Shown in pieces: positions 9,117 to 17,655 of a stretch of 64,000 nt of DNA; the stretch's first letter is position 1, and each line of letters opens with the position of its first letter. The notes beneath the pieces are model-generated. The model had not been told where the DNA came from. It made no database searches and saw nothing but the letters and a program-made list of their open reading frames with translations. The position numbers and the translations under genes were made by a program. The DNA is taken from NCBI GenBank assembly GCA_017643395.1, contig JAEPNP010000001.1:1075806-1139805 (forward strand), read 5' to 3'. This DNA comes from Rhodothermales bacterium. GTDB lineage: Bacteria; Bacteroidota; Rhodothermia; Rhodothermales; UBA10348.

Positions 9117-9830
9117 ATGAGACGAAGATCCCTGATTCTACTCGTGCCGCTGCTGCTCTGGGCGGACCTGGATGCGGGGGCGCAGACCCAGCGCATCGAT
9201 GATTTCCAGGCATACGAAGACGGTGGCCTGCCGACGTCGTGGCAATACCTCGTGGATCGCAGGCACCTGGTACCCGTCAGCGAACAGTACATGGCCCCTC
9301 GGGAGCGATTCACCGTCAAGAGCGAGGGCGGGAACAGGTTCGTCCGGGTGTACACGGAAGGGGAAGCCGTGCACCTTACGCTTGCCAATGACGGCGAACG
9401 CATCCTCGATTGGAATACCTCATCGCACCCGGTGCTATCATGGGACTGGCGAGCACTGAGACTGCCCACCGGAGCGCGGGAGGACGTAGATCGACTGAAC
9501 GACACCGGAGCCGGGGTCTACGTGGTCTTCAAGATGGACGGCTTCCTGATCAAACGCCCCAAAGCCATCAAGTACACCTACTCATCGAGCCTGCCTGTCG
9601 GCACGGTCGTGTCGTACGGCAGTCTGCGCGTGGTGGTCGTCTCCTCTGCACGGGAGGGTTACGGTGCCTGGGAGCACATCGAACGGAACGTGGTGGAGGA
9701 CTACAGGCGACTCTTCGGCGAAGACCCACCCGATCGGCCCCTCTCCCTCCGCCTCTGGGGAGACTCGGACGACACCGGGGGGATTGGTGAGGCCGACTTC
9801 GACAATATCCAGGTTCTGCCATCGCGATGA
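9117..9830 (+). CDS. DUF3047 family exported protein
   Basis: This 237-residue protein begins with a signal peptide (about residues 1-23, hydrophobic core ILLVPLLLW, then DAGAQ). The rest fits DUF3047: conserved LSWDWRAL, a KYTYSSSLPVGT segment, and a C-terminal GIGEADFDNIQV strand of the carbohydrate-binding jelly-roll type. The molecular function of DUF3047 is unknown. Its stop overlaps the start of the downstream MMPL gene in ATGA (9827-9830), so the two are coupled and may act together at the envelope. The 230 bases upstream contain no gene I can support. Confidence 0.8.
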   Translation: MRRRSLILLVPLLLWADLDAGAQTQRIDDFQAYEDGGLPTSWQYLVDRRHLVPVSEQYMAPRERFTVKSEGGNRFVRVYTEGEAVHLTLANDGERILDWNTSSHPVLSWDWRALRLPTGAREDVDRLNDTGAGVYVVFKMDGFLIKRPKAIKYTYSSSLPVGTVVSYGSLRVVVVSSAREGYGAWEHIERNVVEDYRRLFGEDPPDRPLSLRLWGDSDDTGGIGEADFDNIQVLPSR

Positions 9831-12412
9831 GCGCTCTGGGTCCTGTTAATCGCCTGTTTGACCGCTTGCGACCGGTGATTCGGTTCGTCGGCGCGCACCC
9901 GGCCACCGTGCTCGTGGTAGCGCTTCTCCTGTCGGCCCTTGCGTTCAGTCAGGCGCGCACCCTGCGAATCGATACGGACATAGCCAATCTGATTCCGGAC
10001 GATTATCCGAGCAAGGTTGCGCTGGAGCGGCTGCGGGCGACCGTCGGAGGCGAATCGGAAGCGGAAGTCGGCATCGTGAGTCCGAGCTTCGAGGCCAATC
10101 GAGCCTTCGCCGAGGACTTCATTGAACGGGCGATGGCCCTGCGGCCCGACCCGTCCGCCGAGCCGTATCTGACCGGTGTGGAGTACCGGCAGGACACAGA
10201 ATTCCTGAAGTCCAACGCCCTCTACTTCGCTTCGGAGGCCGAGTTGAATCTGCTGGAGGACTGGCTGGCGGACAAGATCGAGGAGTCGCGTCTGGAGGCG
10301 AACCCCTTCTTTTTTGATCTCGGCGAGGACGAGGAAGGGACAGAGACCGATTCTGTCGCCCAGGAGCTGGAGAACATCTACGACAACATCGTAGCCAAGG
10401 AATATCCGGTTTCCGAGGACAGCACCGTCATGGCGCTCAAGTTCTACCCGTCCGGTTCACAGACGGATGTGAGCTTTACGAGGGAATTGTATGCGGCTCT
10501 GGAGGGGCTGGCGGCCAATCTCGAGCCGTCGAGCTACCATCCCGAGATGGAAGTGGTCTTTGCCGGGCGCCTGCTGCGAAGCATGGTGGAGGTCGAGACC
10601 ATTCAGGAAGACGTCCTGGGTTCCTTTGGAGCCGGCGCGCTCGCCGTGCTGTTGATGGTACTGGCCTACTTCGCGTACAAGGCCTATCGGGCGCGATCCC
10701 TGGGCGGTCTGGAGTGGCGCGTTGTCGGATCCACCCTGCTGCGCCTGCCGGTTCTGGCACTCGTCGTGGGAATACCGCTCCTGATGAGTCTGTCGTGGAC
10801 GTTCGGCGTAGCGGCTCTTCTCTTTGGCACGCTGAATCTGATGACGTCGACACTGGGGCTTGTGTTGTTCGGCCTTGGAATCGACTTCGGGATTCATTTC
10901 TACGCACGGTATACGGAGGAGCGCGCCGAAGGCAGGGCCCCCGAGCCGGCCATCGAACACACGTTCGTCTCCACCGGCATGGCGATCGCCGTGGGGGCCG
11001 TAAGCACCGCCGCCGCACTGCTGGTCCTGGTGTTTGCCGATTTCCGGGGTTTCAGTCAATTCGGCGCGATGGCGGGCATGGGCATCCTGTTCGCCCTGCT
11101 GGCCATGATGCTGATCATGCCGGCCCTCCTGGTTCTCTTCGAGCGCCTTCGGCTTCTCAACCTGGGTCAGGGCCAGGGCACGGCTCCCCGGAAGGTGGAG
11201 CGAGGCTCCACCCGGTGGGCCAAGCCCATTCTGGCTGGCTCAGCCGCTGCAATCATTGCGGCCGTCGCGGCGCTGGGACTGGTGGAGTTCGAGTACCGAT
11301 TCGGAGAGCTCGAACCCACCTACGCCGAATACAACGAGAAGGCGGAAATCATCCGTCGGGTGCACGACGACAGCAACAACCGCAATCCGGCATATATCGT
11401 GCTGGATGAGCCCGCCGAGGTACCCGCGGTGGTGCGTGCGCTCAGGCAGCAGGTGGCCGCCGACACCACCTCACCGACTGTGGACCGGGTAGAGTCCCTC
11501 CAGGAGCGCTTTCCAACCGCGCCCGCCGATCAGCAACGCAGACTGGCGCGCATTGCCGACATTCGCGCTGCCCTGGCCGATCCGTTCCTCGAATCAGACG
11601 ATTCAGAGGACATGCAGCGGCTCAGGCGGGCGGCCGGCACCACAGAGCCCATCGCCCTGGAACAGGTTCCAGATTTCCTGGTGGAGCGATTCTCCGCCAA
11701 GGACGGCACACTGGGCAATTTTGTGATCATCTACCCCGCCGTCGGCCTGTCGGACGGCAGGCAGTCCATCGCCTTCGCAGAGGATATCGGAAGGGTCGAA
11801 ACCGAGGACGGCGTCTACCATGCAGGGTCGTCGTCCCTGGTGGCGGCGGACATGTTGAAACTCATGCAGCGGGAGTCGCCCTGGATGGTGCTCGCCACCC
11901 TGGTTATGGTGGTGCTGCTCATGTGGCTGACTTTCGGACAGATTCGGTGGGCCATGCTCGCCGTGCTTCCGCTGTTGGTGGGCGTGCTCTGGATGCTGCT
12001 TCTCGTAGAGGTCCTGGGGCTCCGCATCAACTTCTACAATCTGATCGTGCTTCCGGCGGTGCTCGGAATCGGCAACGATGCAGGCGTGCATCTCGTCAGC
12101 CGCTACCGGGAGAAAGGGCGTGGCTCCATGCCGAGCGTGCTGCGAACGACTGGAGAGCACGTCTCGATGGGCTCACTGACCACCATGGTCGGATTTGCCG
12201 GGCTGCTGCTGAGCTTTCATCCGGGCTTGCGCAGTATCGGCGAACTGGCGGTGGTCGGGATCGGCGCGACGCTGGCAGCCGCGCTGCTGTTTCTGCCTGC
12301 GCTGATCAGTGTGCTTGAGGGTCGTCAGTCCGACGCTTCCGATCCCATCGCTCCCGAAGCACGTCGACGTATTCAGCGGCGACGCTTTTCCACGAAAAGC
12401 GGGAGCGAGTAA
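9827..12412 (+). CDS. MMPL/RND-superfamily membrane transporter
   Basis: This 861-residue inner-membrane protein has two repeats of one TM helix, a large periplasmic domain and a block of about five TM helices (blocks at roughly 265-445 and 685-830). The sequence around GLGIDFGIHFYARYTEE and its second-half counterpart GIGNDAGVHLVSRYRE is the characteristic charged TM4 region of MMPL/HpnN-type proteins, which move lipids such as hopanoids or glycolipids. The opening IDTDIANLIPDDYPS is also typical. It is translationally coupled to the DUF3047 gene. The last 35 codons, a basic tail after the final helix, lie antisense to the 3' end of the next gene. The substrate is not evident. Confidence 0.88.
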   Translation: MSALGPVNRLFDRLRPVIRFVGAHPATVLVVALLLSALAFSQARTLRIDTDIANLIPDDYPSKVALERLRATVGGESEAEVGIVSPSFEANRAFAEDFIERAMALRPDPSAEPYLTGVEYRQDTEFLKSNALYFASEAELNLLEDWLADKIEESRLEANPFFFDLGEDEEGTETDSVAQELENIYDNIVAKEYPVSEDSTVMALKFYPSGSQTDVSFTRELYAALEGLAANLEPSSYHPEMEVVFAGRLLRSMVEVETIQEDVLGSFGAGALAVLLMVLAYFAYKAYRARSLGGLEWRVVGSTLLRLPVLALVVGIPLLMSLSWTFGVAALLFGTLNLMTSTLGLVLFGLGIDFGIHFYARYTEERAEGRAPEPAIEHTFVSTGMAIAVGAVSTAAALLVLVFADFRGFSQFGAMAGMGILFALLAMMLIMPALLVLFERLRLLNLGQGQGTAPRKVERGSTRWAKPILAGSAAAIIAAVAALGLVEFEYRFGELEPTYAEYNEKAEIIRRVHDDSNNRNPAYIVLDEPAEVPAVVRALRQQVAADTTSPTVDRVESLQERFPTAPADQQRRLARIADIRAALADPFLESDDSEDMQRLRRAAGTTEPIALEQVPDFLVERFSAKDGTLGNFVIIYPAVGLSDGRQSIAFAEDIGRVETEDGVYHAGSSSLVAADMLKLMQRESPWMVLATLVMVVLLMWLTFGQIRWAMLAVLPLLVGVLWMLLLVEVLGLRINFYNLIVLPAVLGIGNDAGVHLVSRYREKGRGSMPSVLRTTGEHVSMGSLTTMVGFAGLLLSFHPGLRSIGELAVVGIGATLAAALLFLPALISVLEGRQSDASDPIAPEARRRIQRRRFSTKSGSE

Positions 12413-13475
12413 AGTCGTAGGCACGCTCTGAGGCCTGGTCCAGCAGGGCGGGTTCCCCGTGGAACTGCATGACGGCCTGGGTAAAGGCCTGCGTATCGCC
12501 AGATTCCACAAGGCTCCCGTTCTGTCCGTCTTCGATGACCTCTGCGATACCCTCCAGTCGGGATCCGACAGTCGGCATGCCGTTCATGCCCGCCTCAAGC
12601 ATGACCACGCCGAAGCCTTCCATGTCCCCCTCTACCGGCACGTTGGGCATCACAAACAGGTCCGCTCCCCGATACAGGGCTTGCAGGTCTTCTTCGGAGA
12701 CCCGGCCAAGCAGTTCCACCCGGTCCGTCAGGCCGGTTTCGCGGACCGCCTCGACAATGCGGGGAGTCTCGGGGCCGTCCCCGGCGAGCCAGTAGTGCAC
12801 GTTTTGCGGGAGGAGCGGCATAACGTTTCGGATGAACCAGTCGAAGCCCTTTCGACGGACCTGCCGACCCACGCTGGCCAACACCAGAGTGTCTGCTTCG
12901 GGGGCTTCGGCGGCGGTCACCGCGTTCAATGCCTCACGTCGCTCCTGACGAAGAAAGCCGGGGGTCTCGAAGCGACTGACATCTACGCCGTTGCGCACGG
13001 GACGGAGCTTCTCCGGATCCAGGCCACGCTCCAGGCAAGCCTGACCCGTGGCCTCACTGACCGGCATCACCAGGTCCAGCGCATCGAACACACGAGGCAC
13101 GAACCGCTGGTAGATGCGTGACGGCGTCGTCACATCCAGTCCGTGAACGATCGCGGCCGCGAGAACGCCGCTACGGCGAAACGCCCCTTTGAGCAACACC
13201 ATCAGACCGGCCGTCACCATCGAGGAGAAGAGCACCACGTCCACGTCCCCGCGACGTGCGCGCCGCCTGAGCAGAGGCAGCGTGCGCAGCAGGAAGCCGA
13301 CGCTGCGAATGTGAACGGTTGCCCACGGTGCGCGCAGGAATCGAGTCTCGTAGGCGATATCGCCGCGTTGCGCGAGCTCGGTATCCAGCTCCAGCGCAAC
13401 ACGCTGCATGCCGCCCAGATTGTCGAGCGGCCGGTCGAGGGGCGGCAGGGAGTGGGATACGAAAAGCAGTCTCAT
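12306..13475 (-). CDS. GT4-type glycosyltransferase
   Basis: This 389-residue GT-B glycosyltransferase has an N-terminal Rossmann domain beginning MRLLFVSHSLPPLDR and the C-terminal nucleotide-sugar domain with SVGRQVRRKGFDWFI, then EGDMEGFGVVMLEAGMNG, the E-x7-E region typical of GT4. The start ATG 13475 overlaps the stop of the preceding glycosyltransferase (ATGA), so the two are one coupled unit. A longer open frame to 13718 lacks family resemblance. The pair probably adds successive sugars to a lipid or surface glycan; the acceptor is unknown. Its 3' end overlaps the MMPL gene by 107 bases on the opposite strand. Confidence 0.9.
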   Translation of the reverse strand: MRLLFVSHSLPPLDRPLDNLGGMQRVALELDTELAQRGDIAYETRFLRAPWATVHIRSVGFLLRTLPLLRRRARRGDVDVVLFSSMVTAGLMVLLKGAFRRSGVLAAAIVHGLDVTTPSRIYQRFVPRVFDALDLVMPVSEATGQACLERGLDPEKLRPVRNGVDVSRFETPGFLRQERREALNAVTAAEAPEADTLVLASVGRQVRRKGFDWFIRNVMPLLPQNVHYWLAGDGPETPRIVEAVRETGLTDRVELLGRVSEEDLQALYRGADLFVMPNVPVEGDMEGFGVVMLEAGMNGMPTVGSRLEGIAEVIEDGQNGSLVESGDTQAFTQAVMQFHGEPALLDQASERAYDFTRSRFSWKSVAAEYVDVLRERWDRKRRTDDPQAH

Positions 13476-14668
13476 GCCACGGCCGCCTCCTGGTTGCGCA
13501 ACACGCTCAGGTATTCGTCTACCATGCCGTCGAGAATCACGGGCCAGGCATAGGTGGCAGCCTCCTGCCGGGCGGCCTGGGACATTCGGTTTCGCAGTTC
13601 GTCGTCGGTGACCAGGCGCTCTACGTGCTCGGTAAACCGTGCTACATCCATGGGCGGTGCCAGAAACCCGGTGACTCCCGGTTTGACCAGGGAGCGGCTT
13701 CCGGTGGCGTCTGCACATACGGTCGGCAGGCCGGATGCCATCGCCTCCAGAGTGACGTTGCCGAACGTTTCGGTGTAGCTCGGGAAGACGAACACGTCTG
13801 AGGACGCATACGCCCGCGACAGGTCGCTGCCGGTCTGGTGGCCCAGAAATATGGCGCCCGGCAGGGATTCTTCCAGCATGGCGCGAGCCGGGCCCTCGCC
13901 GACAATCAGGCAGCGCACGGGCACACCCCGGGCCGTCAGTTCCTGAACGGTGTCTGCAAACACGTCCAGCCCCTTCTCAACCACGAGTCGGCTGACGAGG
14001 GTGACCACCACATCCTTGTCCGCGAATCCGAGATCACGACGCCACGACATATCGCGGTGGGCGGGGTCGAAACGATCAAGCTCCACCCCGCGCTTCCAAA
14101 GACCGACATTCCCCTGAATGCCGTGCTCGGCCAGCACATCGGCCATTGACCGGGAGGGGACCAGCACCCTGTCACAACGCCGATAGAAATTCCGCAGGTA
14201 CCGCCACAACAGCCCCTCGAGCCAGCCCATGCGGTAGTAGGACAGGTAGGACGTAAAGTGCGTGTGGTAGGAGGCCACCACGGGCAGCCCGCGGGAACGG
14301 GCCCACCGCAACGCCTGTGCGCCCGGAATATCCGGCGTCGCGAGGTGTACCAAATGAGGATCAAACGACTCCAGTCGGGCGATGTGGTCCGCAGTCAGTC
14401 GGCGGCTGATGCGATACTCCTCGCGCCCGGGCATGGCGATTGAAGGAACCGGATCGAGTTCGCCTGCTCCTTCGAGGGCCGGTTGCTCAATGGTCGGCGC
14501 GAGCACACGCACCAGGGCCCCTCGCGCCTCGAGGTGGCCCACCAGCCTGTTCAGCGTCAGGGAGACACCGTCGGCGATGTGATCATAGGCGCCGCTGAAA
14601 AGAGCGACCCGCACCCCTTCCAGGGTTCGATCAGCAACTGATGGTATGGATTGGGAAGCCGGTAGCAC
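13472..14668 (-). CDS. GT4 glycosyltransferase of the MgtA/SqdX-like group
   Basis: The 398-residue GT-B protein starts its Rossmann fold at VRVALFSGAYDHIADGVS, close to the opening of lipid glycosyltransferases such as plant and bacterial SQD2/SqdX and mycobacterial MgtA. The C-terminal domain has SRLVVEKGLDVF and FPSYTETFGNVTLEAMASG with the E-x7-E region. These enzymes often glycosylate diacylglycerol or polyprenyl phosphates at the inner face of the membrane. It is the first gene of a two-gene unit, coupled by ATGA to the next glycosyltransferase. The choice between glycolipid and cell-surface glycan cannot be made here. Confidence 0.9.
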   Translation of the reverse strand: MLPASQSIPSVADRTLEGVRVALFSGAYDHIADGVSLTLNRLVGHLEARGALVRVLAPTIEQPALEGAGELDPVPSIAMPGREEYRISRRLTADHIARLESFDPHLVHLATPDIPGAQALRWARSRGLPVVASYHTHFTSYLSYYRMGWLEGLLWRYLRNFYRRCDRVLVPSRSMADVLAEHGIQGNVGLWKRGVELDRFDPAHRDMSWRRDLGFADKDVVVTLVSRLVVEKGLDVFADTVQELTARGVPVRCLIVGEGPARAMLEESLPGAIFLGHQTGSDLSRAYASSDVFVFPSYTETFGNVTLEAMASGLPTVCADATGSRSLVKPGVTGFLAPPMDVARFTEHVERLVTDDELRNRMSQAARQEAATYAWPVILDGMVDEYLSVLRNQEAAVA

Positions 14669-14745
14669 GGAGGCTGGGTGCCTCGGGAGGGTTGTGGGTT
14701 ACACCAGGAAGGACTCAGACCGGTAGAAGCCGCAGCGGCAGGGTC

Positions 14746-17562
14746 TCAGGTAACGGGGTGTCCGTCGGGAAGCAGATCCCGCAGAAAACGCCCGGTGTGA
14801 CTCTCGTCCACGCCTGCGACCTGCTCCGGGGTGCCGGTCGCCACGACAAACCCGCCACGCACCCCTCCCTCGGGGCCCATGTCGATGAGGTGGTCGGCAC
14901 ACTTGATGACATCCAGGTTGTGCTCAATGATCACAACGGCGTGGCCTGCCTTCACCAGACGGTCGAACGCGCCGAGCAGCTTGCGAATGTCATCGAAGTG
15001 CAGGCCGGTTGTCGGTTCGTCAAAGAGGTAGAGGATGCGCTGTTTCGATTTCTTGGCCAGATGGGCGGCCAATTTGATGCGTTGCGCCTCGCCTCCGGAC
15101 AGCGTATTGGAGGGCTGTCCCAGGGAGATGTAGCCGAGGCCGATATCCTGAAGAACCTTCAGCTTGCGCTGCAGCTGATTGGATTCGCTGAAGAAGTCGA
15201 CGCCCTCATCGACCGTCATCTCCAGCACCTGATCAATGCTTTTGCCCTGGAAACGGATTTCCCGAGCGTCCTGCTTGTAGCGGGTTCCCTTGCACGCCTC
15301 GCATTCCAGATACAGATCGGCGAGGAACTGCATTTCCACTTTCACCTGCCCTTCGCCCTGGCAGGTCTCGCAACGGCCGCCCGGCACGTTGAAGGAGAAG
15401 TATCCGGGCTTCAGACCACGAATCTGTGCCTGATGCGTGTCCGCAAACAACTGGCGTATGTGATCAAATGCCTTGATGTATGTGATCGGATTGCTCCTGG
15501 GCGAGCGGCCGATTGGCTGCTGGTCAACCAGTTCGACGTGGTCCACCAGGCGGTGCCCGCGAATCGCATCATGTGCGCCTACCTTGTCGTCGCCGAGCTC
15601 CAGACCCAGCAGCCTGGCCAGTCCCAGGTAGAGGATGTCGTGGATCAGTGTCGACTTGCCGGATCCTGATACGCCGGTCACGCAGGTGACCATGCCCAAG
15701 GGAATGGTGACGTCGATGCGCTTCAGATTGTGCTGGCGCGCATTCTCGATCACGATGCAGTCCCGCTCGTCGACAGCCCGGCGCCGGCTGGGTACCGGAA
15801 TCTGCTTGCGCCCCGACAAATAGGCGCCGGTAAGCGAGGCGGGATCAGCCAGCACCACATCCGGCTCTCCCCGCGCGACCACCTGGCCACCGAGCCGGCC
15901 GGCACCGGGGCCCATATCGACGAGGTAGTCCGCCCGGCGCATCATGGCTTCCTCATGCTCGACAACCAACACGCTGTTGCCGATGTCGCGCAGGTTTTCC
16001 AGAATGTCAATCAGCCGGTCCGAATCCCTGGGATGGAGCCCGATTGAAGGCTCGTCCAGTACGTAGAGAGATCCGACGAGGGCGGAGCCGAGGGAGGTGG
16101 CCAGATGGATACGCTGGCTTTCGCCGCCGGACAGCGTCTGGCTCAGGCGGTCCAGCGTGAGGTAGTCGAGTCCGACATCGACCAGGAATCGAAGCCGCTT
16201 GGTGATCTCGTGCACGATGCGTTCGGAGACCTCATGCTCGAACGGGGTCAGCTCGAGCTCCTCGAAAAACCGGTGCGCGTCGCCGACCGTCAATTCACAT
16301 ACCTGGCCGATGTGAAGGCCACCGATGCGCACAAAACGGGCATCCTCACGAAGGCGGTATCCCGTGCAGGACGGGCAGCGCGTATACCCGCGGTACCTCG
16401 CATGCAGGATGCGATAGTGCATCTTGTAGTTCTGCTTCTCCAGCATGGAGAAGAAGCCGTTGATGCCCCCGTACTCTCCGTGACCCTGCCAGACAACGCT
16501 CTGCTCACGCTCGGACAGGCTTTGGTACGGCGCGTCGATCGAGACCCGGGCTTCCGATGCGGCCCGGATCAGCTCCCGAAACCAGGAACTCCACTGGTCG
16601 GTGCGGAACGGGGCGATCGCACCCTGACGGATCGACAGCTGCGGCTTGGGAATGATCAGGTCTGGATCCAGCCCGGTAACCCGCCCGAAGCCCTGGCACT
16701 CCGGGCACGCGCCCAGGGGAGAGTTGAACGAAAACAGGTTGGGGCTGGGCTCCTCGAAACGCCTGCCGTCCCGCTCAAAGAACTCGCTGAAATCCAGTGT
16801 CGGGCCACCACCGGCCACGTGAACCACGGCGCGTCCGCTTCCCTCCCGGAATGCCATCTCAACGGAATCGGAGATGCGCGCCAGGGCCTTCTCGTCGCCC
16901 TTGCGAACCGCCAGGCGGTCCGCGACGACCAGAATGCGTTTGCGTGCCGCTCGCACGGAGGCCGGATCTATCTCGTTGAGGTCGACCACCTCCTCGCCCC
17001 CCTTCTTCGTGACCAGGATGCGAAAGAAGCCACGTCGTTTCAGCACATCCAGTTCTGCCGCGACCGTGGTTCCCTTGCGCTCGGGCAGCCGGAAGCACAG
17101 ATAGAACCGTGTTCCGTCATCCATCTCGCTGACCAGCTGGTTGGCCACCGACCGCGGCGTATCCCGGGTGACCGGTTCGCCAGACTCCGGACTGAAGGTG
17201 GTGCCGATACGCGCGAACAGCAGTCGCAGGTGATCATATACCTCCGTCTGGGTGGAGACGGTGGAGCGCGGATTACGGGTGGTCGTTTTCTGCTCGATGG
17301 CAATGGCCGGCGCCAGCCCTGCGATGAGATCCACGTCAGGCTTGTCCATGCGCTCCAGAAACTGCCGCGCGTAGGCGCTCAGGCTCTCCACATAGCGACG
17401 TTGCCCCTCCGCGTAGATGGTATCAAAGGCCAAGGACGACTTGCCGGATCCGGACGGGCCTGTGAACACCACCAGTTTGCCGCGCGGGAGGTCAAGATCG
17501 ACGCTCTTCAGATTGTGCTGGCGTGCACCCCGGATGGTGATCGTTCGTTTTCTCGAAGGCAT
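14746..17562 (-). CDS. uvrA: UvrABC excinuclease subunit A
   Basis: UvrA is the damage-sensing ABC ATPase dimer of nucleotide excision repair and the partner of Mfd and UvrB. The 938 residues include two ATP-binding halves: Walker A GPSGSGKS (K41) with signature LSGGESQRIHLA, and GVSGSGKST (K636) with signature LSGGEAQRIKLA. The C-terminal zinc finger is intact (C731, C734, C754, C757). In the N-terminal zinc module only the second pair, ACPECQG, is present; the first cysteine pair of E. coli UvrA is replaced by DFSEFFERDGRRFEEP, as I recall for Bacteroidota-type UvrA. The start ATG 17562 matches the family N-terminus. It is divergent from the BatA-like gene, 93 bases away. Confidence 0.96.
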   Translation of the reverse strand: MPSRKRTITIRGARQHNLKSVDLDLPRGKLVVFTGPSGSGKSSLAFDTIYAEGQRRYVESLSAYARQFLERMDKPDVDLIAGLAPAIAIEQKTTTRNPRSTVSTQTEVYDHLRLLFARIGTTFSPESGEPVTRDTPRSVANQLVSEMDDGTRFYLCFRLPERKGTTVAAELDVLKRRGFFRILVTKKGGEEVVDLNEIDPASVRAARKRILVVADRLAVRKGDEKALARISDSVEMAFREGSGRAVVHVAGGGPTLDFSEFFERDGRRFEEPSPNLFSFNSPLGACPECQGFGRVTGLDPDLIIPKPQLSIRQGAIAPFRTDQWSSWFRELIRAASEARVSIDAPYQSLSEREQSVVWQGHGEYGGINGFFSMLEKQNYKMHYRILHARYRGYTRCPSCTGYRLREDARFVRIGGLHIGQVCELTVGDAHRFFEELELTPFEHEVSERIVHEITKRLRFLVDVGLDYLTLDRLSQTLSGGESQRIHLATSLGSALVGSLYVLDEPSIGLHPRDSDRLIDILENLRDIGNSVLVVEHEEAMMRRADYLVDMGPGAGRLGGQVVARGEPDVVLADPASLTGAYLSGRKQIPVPSRRRAVDERDCIVIENARQHNLKRIDVTIPLGMVTCVTGVSGSGKSTLIHDILYLGLARLLGLELGDDKVGAHDAIRGHRLVDHVELVDQQPIGRSPRSNPITYIKAFDHIRQLFADTHQAQIRGLKPGYFSFNVPGGRCETCQGEGQVKVEMQFLADLYLECEACKGTRYKQDAREIRFQGKSIDQVLEMTVDEGVDFFSESNQLQRKLKVLQDIGLGYISLGQPSNTLSGGEAQRIKLAAHLAKKSKQRILYLFDEPTTGLHFDDIRKLLGAFDRLVKAGHAVVIIEHNLDVIKCADHLIDMGPEGGVRGGFVVATGTPEQVAGVDESHTGRFLRDLLPDGHPVT

Positions 17563-17655
17563 TTCGTCGCGATTGGGCAAGGCATGCTTGTACGCGCATG
17601 AGGGGATGGGGATCTGCCGGAACGGCCCCCAAACGCCCTCGTTGTAGCGCCCCCG

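Noticed and set aside
8881-9213. minus-strand frame containing a TPR-like stretch (VNLGLAYLARDERTA)
   Set aside because: The stretch is short, single, and embedded in low-complexity Arg/Pro sequence with no neighbouring repeats; likely chance.
16105-17601. 498-codon plus-strand frame
   Set aside because: It is antisense to uvrA, whose Walker and zinc motifs are intact.
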